A stretch of 64,000 nt of DNA from Streptococcus dysgalactiae subsp. dysgalactiae (GTDB lineage: Bacteria > Bacillota > Bacilli > Lactobacillales > Streptococcaceae): positions 92,501-156,500 of the forward strand of contig NZ_UHFH01000003.1 of assembly GCF_900459225.1 (NCBI RefSeq), written 5' to 3'. Below are positions 47,844-56,471 of the stretch, one piece after another; the first letter of the stretch is position 1, and the number at the start of each line of letters is the position of its first letter. A program made the position numbers and the translations under genes. Below the pieces are notes generated by a model. That model was not told where the DNA came from. It ran no database searches and worked only from the letters and a program-made list of their open reading frames with translations.

Positions 47844-49364
47844 TTACTTTGCCGACGATGTCAATTGTTCAGCGATGATTTTCGCATATTTTTCCTCTTT
47901 AAGTAGCAAGATATGCTTCTGTAATTGGGTAGTAAAACGATTAACGTCAGCATAAGAGCAATCAAGGGTTAATGCATTGAAAGCTAGTTCTTTCTTGATA
48001 AACGGAAGAAGGCGTTGGTCACTAATAACGAGATCAGGATTCAGATTCTTCACTTTATAAATATCATCTGTTAAAAGATGAAAGGAGTGAAAAGCAACAC
48101 TTTTAGTTGAAATTTGTGAGGAGATAATATTCTTGAGAAGATCAATATTGATATAATTAGTTGTAATAAGAACAATCGTAATAGGTGGTAAGGCATTTTT
48201 GAGCAACTGTTCTAAGTGATAACAGAGTAAAAAGAGATGCTGTTGATTAGATTCTTTAATCCCTATGCTAAGTAGCCATTGTGTAATCGTTTGATTGATG
48301 ATTTGAAAAACTTCAATATTACCTGTGTAGTAATGAGAAGGAAAACGCACGTGTCCGGGTATGAGATGTTGTAAGTTAAGGATAAAGTATACAGAAAAAT
48401 AAATTAAAATTCTAACTAACTCGGGGTGATTTTTGTCAAATAATGGTGAGAGCTTCTGAATAGATTGTAATAATTGTTGAAAGTTAGGATTGTTTTCAAA
48501 GATAGTACGTGTTTTTAAAGAGTGTTCAAGGGACCATTTTTTTGCGCCAAAGGAATTATTGGCAGTCAGGTAGATTAAAAAGAGATAATCTAAGTCATTT
48601 TGACCAAACGTCATTCCTGTGTGAGGCTGAATAATTTCCCGAATACTGGTAGCCAAATTATTGTAGATAAATATTTCTTTTAACTCGTTGAGAATTTGTG
48701 ATTCGGGGATAAAAACGTCTTTGTCGTGACGTTTCCAGGACAGAGCTAAAAGAACATCATAAAAAATAAAGGTCTCAGATAATAAATGTGAGGCTCTAAG
48801 ATTAGTCATACCATTAAAAAGAAAATGACGAATGATAAACTTATCTTTGTGACTTAATTGATAGACTTCAATACCAAATTTAGTCTGCAAAAAAGCGATC
48901 AGGTAACGAATACGGTACTCATCTCCGACAATACTATTTTTTTCGATGCTTAGTCCAATTTTTTCAATATAAGGTAATAAACTGTCTTTAAGACGGTAGG
49001 CAGAAGCAGTCGAGATAAATTGTGTTTTAGCAAATTGAGCCAGAGACATCCCATTCTGGATAGGATTCGTAACGAAAAATCGGAGTAATTGCAAAATTTT
49101 TGATTGATTATACAAAGGGTACAAAAAATCTTCAATCGGACATAGTGCCAAGACCTCAATCTGTATGCTGGTTTTGTTGAGATTAATCATCAGTTTATCT
49201 TCAAAGAGTTGATTCAGCTCTTTACAATACTGACGGACTTGTTGATCGGATAAACCAGTCGCGTCTCGAATATCCTGTATGGAAATGGATGGTGCATTAA
49301 AAAAAAGCGTTACTAATAATACTTTATCTCTGACGGTTTGTTCAATGTAATGATTCTCTAGCAA
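47844..49364 (-). CDS. RofA-like (RALP) transcriptional regulator
   Basis: This 506-aa regulator is strongly similar in layout to RofA and Nra of S. pyogenes: an N-terminal helix-turn-helix pair (ISIQDIRDATGLSDQQVRQYCKEL and the region FAKTQFISTASAYRLKDSL), central PTS-regulation-like domains (VGDEYRIRYLIAFLQTKFGI) and a C-terminal EIIB-like part (PPITIVLITTNYINIDLL). I start at TTG 49362-49364, after GAGGGAGAG. It is divergent from the serine-rich adhesin gene. RofA controls the adjacent pilus genes in S. pyogenes, so it probably controls the adhesin here. Confidence 0.9.
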   Translation of the reverse strand: MLENHYIEQTVRDKVLLVTLFFNAPSISIQDIRDATGLSDQQVRQYCKELNQLFEDKLMINLNKTSIQIEVLALCPIEDFLYPLYNQSKILQLLRFFVTNPIQNGMSLAQFAKTQFISTASAYRLKDSLLPYIEKIGLSIEKNSIVGDEYRIRYLIAFLQTKFGIEVYQLSHKDKFIIRHFLFNGMTNLRASHLLSETFIFYDVLLALSWKRHDKDVFIPESQILNELKEIFIYNNLATSIREIIQPHTGMTFGQNDLDYLFLIYLTANNSFGAKKWSLEHSLKTRTIFENNPNFQQLLQSIQKLSPLFDKNHPELVRILIYFSVYFILNLQHLIPGHVRFPSHYYTGNIEVFQIINQTITQWLLSIGIKESNQQHLFLLCYHLEQLLKNALPPITIVLITTNYINIDLLKNIISSQISTKSVAFHSFHLLTDDIYKVKNLNPDLVISDQRLLPFIKKELAFNALTLDCSYADVNRFTTQLQKHILLLKEEKYAKIIAEQLTSSAK

Positions 49365-49795
49365 GACTCTCTCCCTCTCTTTTCTTACTAAGAAAAATAC
49401 TATATTTATAAAGATTATAGTCGGCAAGCATTAAAAAATCAAAGAAATGGATTTGGAATCCTGTAATATTTAGAAACATTACTGACGTAGTAGAACTGTA
49501 AATTTCTCAAAACAACCTTTAAAAAACTTAAAAATTGAGAAAATAAATTATTTTCAATATGGAAATAGCTTTCTCTATGGGTTAGAATAGTCAAAATATA
49601 TTCGTTCGACAAGGTAGCCAGTTTAAAGTTATATTATTAGGGCAAAATCCTTCGTTAGCTTTACTTCTCTATAGTGTCTTTGAAATGTTAGATAACTATG
49701 GAAAGCAGAGTTTTTTATTTTGCTTTGAAAATAACTAGCACCATGAGTAGACGGAAATATGATTATTGACTATTGGAATGTTTATGGAGAGAAAC
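49365..49795. other. Divergent regulatory region between regulator and adhesin
   Basis: These 431 bp are AT-rich and must hold the promoters of both genes; I cannot place the boxes with confidence. A 50-codon open stretch without a start (49586-49738, reading FKVILLGQNPSLALLLYS) looks protein-like and may be the remnant of another gene. Confidence 0.5.
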
Positions 49796-52700
49796 ATGAT
49801 GTTAAAGAAACACTATCATTTGGAAGAGTCTTCCCGAAAAACGCGCGTTAAGATGCATAAGTCGGGCAAGCAATGGGTACGTACTGTTATGTCCAGCATT
49901 GGACTATTGCGTCTTTTTAAAGGCATTTCGACGGAAGAAGTGAAGATTCAGGAGGGAAAAACTGAATTCCAAAACCATTCGCACGCTATTAACCTCTTAA
50001 AAGGGTTAGCTGCCACTGGGGCTATGCTTGGAGGCTCAGTGATTATGGCAGATCAGGTTATGGCTGAAGAAGTTACAACAGAGGGAGTCCAGCCTTTAGC
50101 AACTGCAAATACTGTTGTTATGACTGCTACTGAAGACAATCCAGTTACAGTGACAACTGTTGAAGCAAAAAGTCAAGAAAGCACCTCATTATCAGCTTCT
50201 GAGTCTACCTCAGTTAGTCAATCACAGTCTTTGTCCAGCAGTGAAAGTACTTCAGCATCGGAAGCTGCTCTATCCTCGGAAACTGAACTAACAAGAGCTA
50301 TTCAACCAAGAGCAGTACGATCTGTGAGCGAAGAACCAGAGATGGAGCCCTTGCCGATGGAAGCTTTGGAGCTGCCAAAAGCTGAAGCGATGGTAGTTGG
50401 AAAAGATGTGACGAATGAGTTGCAGAATGTAACAATTTCTATTTTGCCAGAAAAAGAAAATCAAACACAGAGCGAACTATTAATTGATAAAGGAGAATCA
50501 TTAAGGTTTACTTTAAATTTTAATATTAAAGACTTTAAAAAAGGTGATTTTTTTGAAATCGATTTGTCAAGTAATATTGATACTCAGGGAATAACTAAAG
50601 ATAATTTTGAAGTTGATGAAATTGTAACTAATTATGGAACTATTGCTACAGGTCGTTATAATGCTGAAGAGCATAAGATTATTTATACATTTACTCAAAA
50701 TCTTACCAATGTAAAAGCACATTTAGATTCTTCTATACATATTGATGATAGAGTTGTTAAAAATAGTAGCGACTTAGAAAGAGTTCTTATAAGAGTAGGT
50801 AAAACAGAACATGTGTATGAAACTAAAGTAACATATGCTAATCCTCTACGTCATTCTACTGTTGCGGGAATTCTAAATGAGAAATCAAGAGTAATATATG
50901 CGGGAGAAGATGGGACTACCTATGTTACGCAAATTAATCCTGATGGAGAAAACTTAGGAGGAGCGCTGTGGGATTTAACTACAGAAATACGAAATAATGA
51001 TCAAAGTCAGGTAAATTTTAAAGACGCCGATATAAAGATATATAAAGCTCTATCTAATACTAGTCTTTCGCAAAGTGGAAACGATCAGTATGATGATCCC
51101 TCTAAATTTTTAGATGTTACACAGCAGTTTAATCTATTAGTAACACCAGAAAATATAAAAATTAATTGGGGATCGAGAATAGCTAACGATAAATATGTTA
51201 TCAAGATAAAGTCAATTAACAAAAGTATAAATCTGGGAACGGTACTTGCGTATGGGAACAATGGTATAAAATATAACGCTTCATTTGTTACAAAGAGAGG
51301 ATATGGGGATGGAACTGCTGAAGATCGTGCTTCAGAATCGGCTTCTACCTCAAGTAGCTTAAGTGCTTCAATGAGCACCAGCGTATCAAGTTCAGAATCT
51401 GCTTCAACGTCAAGTAGCTTAAGTGAATCGACAAGTACCAGCGTGTCCGCTTCAGAGTCTGCTTCTACCTCAATTAGCATGAGTGCTTCAATGAGCACTA
51501 GCATGTCAAGTTCAGAATCTGCTTCAACGTCAAGTAGTTTAAGTGAATCAACAAGTACCAGCGTGTCAAGTTCAGAATCGGCTTCAACGTCAAGTAGTTT
51601 AAGTGAATCGACAAGCGTTAGCGTATCAAGCTCAGAATCTGCTTCAACCTCAAGTAGCTTAAGTGCTTCAATGAGCACCAGCGTATCAAGTTCAGAGTCT
51701 GCTTCAACCTCAAGTAGCTTAAGTGCTTCAACAAGCGTTAGCGTGTCAAGCTCAGAATCGGCTTCAACGTCAAGTAGTTTAAGTGAATCGACAAGCGTTA
51801 GCGTATCAAGTTCAGAGTCTGCTTCTACCTCAATTAGCATGAGTGCTTCAATGAGCACTAGCATGTCAAGTTCAGAATCTGCTTCAACGTCAAGTAGTTT
51901 AAGTGAATCAACAAGTACCAGCGTGTCAAGTTCAGAATCGGCTTCAACGTCAAGTAGTTTAAGTGAATCGACAAGCGTTAGCGTATCAAGCTCAGAATCT
52001 GCTTCAACCTCAAGTAGCTTAAGTGCTTCAATGAGCACCAGCGTATCAAGTTCAGAGTCTGCTTCAACCTCAAGTAGCTTAAGTGCTTCAACAAGCGTTA
52101 GCGTGTCAAGCTCAGAATCTGCTTCAACGTCAAGTAGTTTAAGTGAATCGACAAGCGTTAGCGTATCAAGTTCAGAGTCTGCTTCTACCTCAATTAGCAT
52201 GAGTGCTTCAATGAGCACTAGCATGTCAAGTTCAGAATCTGCTTCAACGTCAAGTAGTTTAAGTGAATCAACAAGTACCAGCGTGTCAAGTTCAGAATCG
52301 GCTTCAACGTCAAGTAGTTTAAGTGAATCGACAAGCGTTAGCGTATCAAGCTCAGAATCTGCTTCAACCTCAAGTAGCTTAAGTGCTTCAATGAGCACCA
52401 GCGTATCAAGTTCAGAGTCTGCTTCAACCTCAAGTAGTTTAAGTGCCTCAACAAGCGTTAGCGTGTCAAGCTCAGAATCTGCTTCAACGTCAAGTAGTTT
52501 AAGTGAATCGACAAGCGTTAGCGTATCAAGTTCAGAGTCTGCTTCTACCTCAATTAGCATGAGTGCTTCAATGAGCACTAGCATGTCAAGTTCAGAATCT
52601 GCTTCAACGTCAAGTAGTTTAAGTGAATCAACAAGTACCAGCGTGTCAAGTTCAGAGTCCGCTTCTACCTCAATTAGCATGAGTGCTTCAACAAGTACCA

Positions 52701-53425
52701 GCGTGTCAAGTTCAGAATCGGCTTCAACGTCAAGTAGCTTAAGTGCTTCAACAAGTACCAGCGTGTCAAGTTCAGAATCGGCTTCAACGTCAAGTAGCTT
52801 AAGTACTTCAATGAGCACCAGCGTGTCCGCTTCAACCTCAAGTAGCTTAAGTGCTTCAACAAGTACCAGCGTGTCAAGTTCAGAGTCCGCTTCAACCTCA
52901 AGTAGTTTAAGTGCCTCAACAAGCACCAGCGTGTCAAGTTCAGAATCTGCTTCAACCTCAAGTAGTTTAAGTGCCTCAACAAGCACTAGCGTGTCAAGCT
53001 CAGAATCTGCTTCAACCTCAAGTAGCTTAAGTGCTTCAATGAGCACCAGCGTATCAAGTTCAGAATCTGCTTCAACGTCAAGTAGCTTAAGTGCTTCAAT
53101 GAGCACCAGCGTATCCAGTTCAGAGTCTGCTTCAATGTCAAGTAGCATGAGTGCTTCAACAAGTACCAGCGTATCCAGTTCAGAATCTGCTTCAACGTCA
53201 AGTAGCATGAGTGCTTCAACAAGCGTTAGCGTGTCAAGTTCAGAGTCCGCTTCAACGTCAAGTAGCTTGATGGCTTCTGATAGCCATACTCCTTCAGGCT
53301 CAGAGTCCGCTAAGGTGTCGCCGGCTCTTCCTAAGACTGGTGAGCGAGAGTCCTTAGCAGCCGTAATTGGTGTCGGGGCCTTGCTAAGTGGTGGTCTTCT
53401 TGGTAAGAAAAAGAAGTCACATTAA
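49796..53425 (+). CDS. Serine-rich repeat glycoprotein adhesin, LPXTG-anchored
   Basis: This 1209-aa surface adhesin starts at ATG 49796 or 49799, behind GGAGAG. Order of parts: KxYKxGKxW-type signal (KMHKSGKQW, 19-27) and hydrophobic core (67-90); a short Ser-rich stretch (about 122-160); a non-repeat binding region (about 165-510); a long Ser-rich region (about 512-1160); LPKTG at 1178-1182, a hydrophobic helix and a basic tail. The binding region contains IYTFT (296-300), like the TYTFTD latch motif of fibrinogen-binding MSCRAMMs. It is exported by the SecA2/SecY2 system encoded next and glycosylated by the Gtf proteins. It resembles Srr1/Srr2 of S. agalactiae in design; the ligand is unproven. 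Confidence 0.93.
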   Translation: MMLKKHYHLEESSRKTRVKMHKSGKQWVRTVMSSIGLLRLFKGISTEEVKIQEGKTEFQNHSHAINLLKGLAATGAMLGGSVIMADQVMAEEVTTEGVQPLATANTVVMTATEDNPVTVTTVEAKSQESTSLSASESTSVSQSQSLSSSESTSASEAALSSETELTRAIQPRAVRSVSEEPEMEPLPMEALELPKAEAMVVGKDVTNELQNVTISILPEKENQTQSELLIDKGESLRFTLNFNIKDFKKGDFFEIDLSSNIDTQGITKDNFEVDEIVTNYGTIATGRYNAEEHKIIYTFTQNLTNVKAHLDSSIHIDDRVVKNSSDLERVLIRVGKTEHVYETKVTYANPLRHSTVAGILNEKSRVIYAGEDGTTYVTQINPDGENLGGALWDLTTEIRNNDQSQVNFKDADIKIYKALSNTSLSQSGNDQYDDPSKFLDVTQQFNLLVTPENIKINWGSRIANDKYVIKIKSINKSINLGTVLAYGNNGIKYNASFVTKRGYGDGTAEDRASESASTSSSLSASMSTSVSSSESASTSSSLSESTSTSVSASESASTSISMSASMSTSMSSSESASTSSSLSESTSTSVSSSESASTSSSLSESTSVSVSSSESASTSSSLSASMSTSVSSSESASTSSSLSASTSVSVSSSESASTSSSLSESTSVSVSSSESASTSISMSASMSTSMSSSESASTSSSLSESTSTSVSSSESASTSSSLSESTSVSVSSSESASTSSSLSASMSTSVSSSESASTSSSLSASTSVSVSSSESASTSSSLSESTSVSVSSSESASTSISMSASMSTSMSSSESASTSSSLSESTSTSVSSSESASTSSSLSESTSVSVSSSESASTSSSLSASMSTSVSSSESASTSSSLSASTSVSVSSSESASTSSSLSESTSVSVSSSESASTSISMSASMSTSMSSSESASTSSSLSESTSTSVSSSESASTSISMSASTSTSVSSSESASTSSSLSASTSTSVSSSESASTSSSLSTSMSTSVSASTSSSLSASTSTSVSSSESASTSSSLSASTSTSVSSSESASTSSSLSASTSTSVSSSESASTSSSLSASMSTSVSSSESASTSSSLSASMSTSVSSSESASMSSSMSASTSTSVSSSESASTSSSMSASTSVSVSSSESASTSSSLMASDSHTPSGSESAKVSPALPKTGERESLAAVIGVGALLSGGLLGKKKKSH
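51331..53274 (+). repeat. Serine-rich repeat array with 60-bp period and 360-bp super-repeat
   Basis: The basic unit is 60 bp (20 aa, SASTSSSLSAST-type). From 51481 a higher-order block of 360 bp (six units) repeats three times (51481-51840, 51841-52200, 52201-52560) with a few substitutions, and a fourth copy begins at 52561. One 48-bp unit near 52801-52848 has lost four residues. These are marks of recent block duplication. Confidence 0.92.
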
Positions 53426-53476
53426 CATAACTAGCTAGAGCATCTAAAACGATTTGTCCTTATTCTAACCATTGAT

Positions 53477-53520
53477 AAAGAAATTCCCACAGATGATGGT
53501 CTTCGTGGGAATTTCTTTAC
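53477..53520 (+). terminator. Terminator after the adhesin gene
   Basis: AAAGAAATTCCCAC (53477-53490) pairs with GTGGGAATTTCTTT (53505-53518), a 14-bp stem. It separates adhesin transcription from the secretion genes. Confidence 0.85.
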
Positions 53521-53602
53521 TCTAAATGAGCTGATTGACATTGTTATGGTCTAATAACAACGGTTTTTTGGAGAAGAGAAGTCAGGTTTTTTGTGGGAAA
53601 TT

Positions 53603-53611
53603 TGCTATAAT
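53603..53611 (+). promoter_or_regulatory. Extended -10 promoter of the secretion operon
   Basis: TGCTATAAT at 53603-53611, about 53 bp before secY2, with no clear -35. The secY2-asp-secA2-gtf genes can therefore be made independently of the adhesin. Confidence 0.7.
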
Positions 53612-53663
53612 AACCAGTAGGTAGTCTTTTAGTTAGTGATAAATAGGAAGCGAAGAGGACAAG

Positions 53664-54902
53664 ATGAAAAACTCCTTATTAGGTAAAAAAATAGCATGGA
53701 CATTTGGAATTGTTTTTCTTTATTTATTAGGTCGAACCATTCCCATTGGAACAGTTTCTTTAAATGCCGCTATGTTTCAATCACAAGTTTCCAAGAATCT
53801 CATGGCTGCCTTAGCCTCTGTGTCGGGAGGTCAGTTTGAGATGACAACTTTGTTTACACTAGGTATTGGTCCCTATATGACCATGATGATTCTTTGGCGA
53901 AGCTTAATGATTTTTAACGTTCCTGGCATTACTTCGTTAACTAAGAAAGTAAGTTGGTTTTGGCAAAACATCTTGGCTCTTACCATTGGAATTATTCAAG
54001 CTTTTGGATTAACGGCATCCTTAACCTATGTCAGTTTTGCACCAAGTTATCTGGACAATGCCTTATTAGGTCGACTAACAACCATGGTCGTTCTGATTTC
54101 AGGAAGTATGGTATTAACCTGGTTGACCCAGGTTAATACCAGGTATGGTTTAGGTGGACCGGTAATCATTATTTTAGTCAACATGTGTCTCAATCTACTA
54201 GAGAATGCAAGGTCATTATTTGCGGAATGTTATAACAGACATCTGATTGACTGGGTGCTCTTAGTAGGTTTTATAGCTTTGCTTTTGGGTTTGGTTTTTT
54301 GGACAGTACTTATTTATCGAGCAGAGTACCGTATCCCTTTAAGACGTATATCGATTTATAGTCGTTTTGCACAATCGACCTACCTTCCTATTCGTTTAAT
54401 GCCAGCGGGAGGGATGCCTTTTATGTATAGTATGACGTTAATGACTATCCCTCCTCTTTTATTCCAAGGCTTGTTAAGCTTTTTTCCGGAGTCTGTACTC
54501 CTTCAGTATTGGCTAGAAAATAGCAGTCTTGACACCCTACCAGGAGCGATTATCTATTTGCTTATTCTTTATATCTTGTCTATAGGTTTTGCTTATTTTA
54601 ATTATGACGCTCAGAAAATGACTAAACAGTTTCAATATCATGGTGACTATATAGATCAGATTCGTCCAGGAAAGGCTACTTATTGCTATATTCAGCGAAC
54701 CATTCGTCTGTTTGCTCATTTTGGTGCTTTTTTAGTAACGCTGGTAGGGGGATTACCGATTTTGATCAATCTTTATGCGCACCAACCGATTCATTTTGCC
54801 ATGATGGTGAGCAATAGTTTTATCATGATCAATCTTATGATGACTATTGCTGAACAAGTTGAAGCTTTAAGAATCTGGGAACAGTATGACCCATTAGTCT
54901 AA
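53664..54902 (+). CDS. secY2: Accessory Sec translocase channel SecY2
   Basis: This 412-aa membrane channel is shorter than SecY and has about ten helices. The first helix region reads WTFGIVFLYLLGRTIPIG, and the plug/helix-2 region has SGGQFEMTTLFTLGIGPYMT. It forms the dedicated pore for the adhesin with SecA2. It is the first gene of the secretion operon; asp1 follows by 9 bp. Confidence 0.94.
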   Translation: MKNSLLGKKIAWTFGIVFLYLLGRTIPIGTVSLNAAMFQSQVSKNLMAALASVSGGQFEMTTLFTLGIGPYMTMMILWRSLMIFNVPGITSLTKKVSWFWQNILALTIGIIQAFGLTASLTYVSFAPSYLDNALLGRLTTMVVLISGSMVLTWLTQVNTRYGLGGPVIIILVNMCLNLLENARSLFAECYNRHLIDWVLLVGFIALLLGLVFWTVLIYRAEYRIPLRRISIYSRFAQSTYLPIRLMPAGGMPFMYSMTLMTIPPLLFQGLLSFFPESVLLQYWLENSSLDTLPGAIIYLLILYILSIGFAYFNYDAQKMTKQFQYHGDYIDQIRPGKATYCYIQRTIRLFAHFGAFLVTLVGGLPILINLYAHQPIHFAMMVSNSFIMINLMMTIAEQVEALRIWEQYDPLV

Positions 54903-54911
54903 AGGAGTTTT

Positions 54912-56462
54912 ATGTTTTATTTTATTCCTTCTTGGTATCCTGCCAATCGTCAGTGGTATCATCAAACGCCTGTCTGGTATCGATTTAATCAGGAGATGGC
55001 ATTTGATGATACAATCAATCAGGTAAAACTTTTTCGAGAAGATATGACACAGGTGGCTTTGTTGGTGTTGAATTATCAGCCACAGCTGCGCTATTTTTTG
55101 CATCAACAAGATCTGTTAGGTCTTCAGTATTGGTCTTTTTTTGATGATATTCAAAATAGTCATGACAGACAGACCAAGGCTATCGACTTTAAGAAATTGA
55201 ATTGGCCAAAAGGAGTTCGCTTTATCTATACGGCTTTTGCGGTGGTGGTAAGGATAGGAAAAATCGATTTAGCAACGGTTCATTTTGCTCACAATGGCAA
55301 TTTACACAGTATTTGTTATAAAGACAAAGGGCAAATAAGCAAAGAGTATGTCTTTGATGACCGTGGCTTTTTATCGAGTTTATTGGTGTACAAAGAAGGA
55401 CAGGTTCATCATCAGGATTACCTCAATCCTAACGGCGTTTGGCAAGTTCGAGAATATTTTGAAAAAAACCAAAGAGTCTTAGAAATCAATCCTCAGTCTG
55501 ATAAGGTGTTTGGCAAACAGTTCTACGCTTCTTGGGAGGAATTGATTAGTGAAAGACTAGCGCTCTTAAAAGAACAACAGTTTCAAGCAAAAGATAAGCT
55601 GGTTATTGCTGCTCATCAGCAACATAATTATTTACTGACTAGTCTTTTTTCAGACCAAAAAAAGATTATCTCCTTTTTTGGTCAGCGGCTTACCTTTAAA
55701 CATAGCCCTCAAATGGTAGGGATATTGTCCGAAGCTCAATTAATCATAGTAGACACTCAAGAAAAAGAAAACTCTTTGAAGGAAATGATGGCCAAACAAT
55801 TGACTCAGGAGTGTCCAGTGCTTAGAATGACTCCTTTTGATACCCGTCTACGCCTAGGACACAGTCAAAATTACAGGGAGCTAGAAGTTTACTATTTCAT
55901 TGATACTATTGATGAAATAGCTTATGAGGAAAGTCTTTTGATTTTACTGGAGCAAATGCAAAAGCATGAAAACATGACCTTGAAGATAGTCAGCTTTGAT
56001 TCACGACGTCATCAAGAAGCAATGTTAGCCCATATAGAAGAGTTGATTAACACTCATTTTAATCAAGAAAACTTTTATCAAGAACAAACTATTGGTGAAA
56101 ATCAACTGGAAGAAAGACTTGTTTTGGATCGCATTCAGCTGCAATGGATAACTAGCGAGCGTGAACTCATCGTAGCCCTTGATAAAGTACGTTTAGTACT
56201 TGATTTGGGAGATAAGCCTGATTTGTATACGCAGATTGCTAGTATCTCAGCCGGTATTCCACAGATTAATCGAGTAGCAAGTGAGTATGTGAGCCATCAG
56301 AAAAATGGGTGGATTTTGGCTTCTTTAGAGGAATTGAGCCTTGCTTTAGATTATTATTTGACAGGATTGTCTAATTGGAACAAGGCTTTGGTGCATACGG
56401 TTCAAAAAATGTCAAATTATAGCAGTGGCGAGTTGTTAGAACAGTGGAAAAAATATTTATAA
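54912..56462 (+). CDS. asp1: Accessory Sec protein Asp1
   Basis: This 516-aa cytosolic protein of the accessory Sec complex has a GT-B-like fold in known relatives but no sugar-transfer activity. The typical start MFYFIPSWYPANRQWY is present. It acts with Asp2 and Asp3 in adhesin targeting. Gaps to the neighbouring genes are 9 bp on both sides. Confidence 0.93.
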   Translation: MFYFIPSWYPANRQWYHQTPVWYRFNQEMAFDDTINQVKLFREDMTQVALLVLNYQPQLRYFLHQQDLLGLQYWSFFDDIQNSHDRQTKAIDFKKLNWPKGVRFIYTAFAVVVRIGKIDLATVHFAHNGNLHSICYKDKGQISKEYVFDDRGFLSSLLVYKEGQVHHQDYLNPNGVWQVREYFEKNQRVLEINPQSDKVFGKQFYASWEELISERLALLKEQQFQAKDKLVIAAHQQHNYLLTSLFSDQKKIISFFGQRLTFKHSPQMVGILSEAQLIIVDTQEKENSLKEMMAKQLTQECPVLRMTPFDTRLRLGHSQNYRELEVYYFIDTIDEIAYEESLLILLEQMQKHENMTLKIVSFDSRRHQEAMLAHIEELINTHFNQENFYQEQTIGENQLEERLVLDRIQLQWITSERELIVALDKVRLVLDLGDKPDLYTQIASISAGIPQINRVASEYVSHQKNGWILASLEELSLALDYYLTGLSNWNKALVHTVQKMSNYSSGELLEQWKKYL

Positions 56463-56471
56463 GGAGAGGAC

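Noticed and set aside
51085..53208. A 707-codon open frame on the minus strand across the adhesin repeats
   Set aside because: It is the mirror of a Ser-rich repeat with strict codon use. It gives a repetitive Glu/Leu/Asp protein with no ribosome site, so it is a shadow of the real gene.
51331..53274. CRISPR-like periodic repeats
   Set aside because: The 60-bp period stays in frame with the Ser-rich coding sequence, there are no unique spacers, and no cas genes are nearby.
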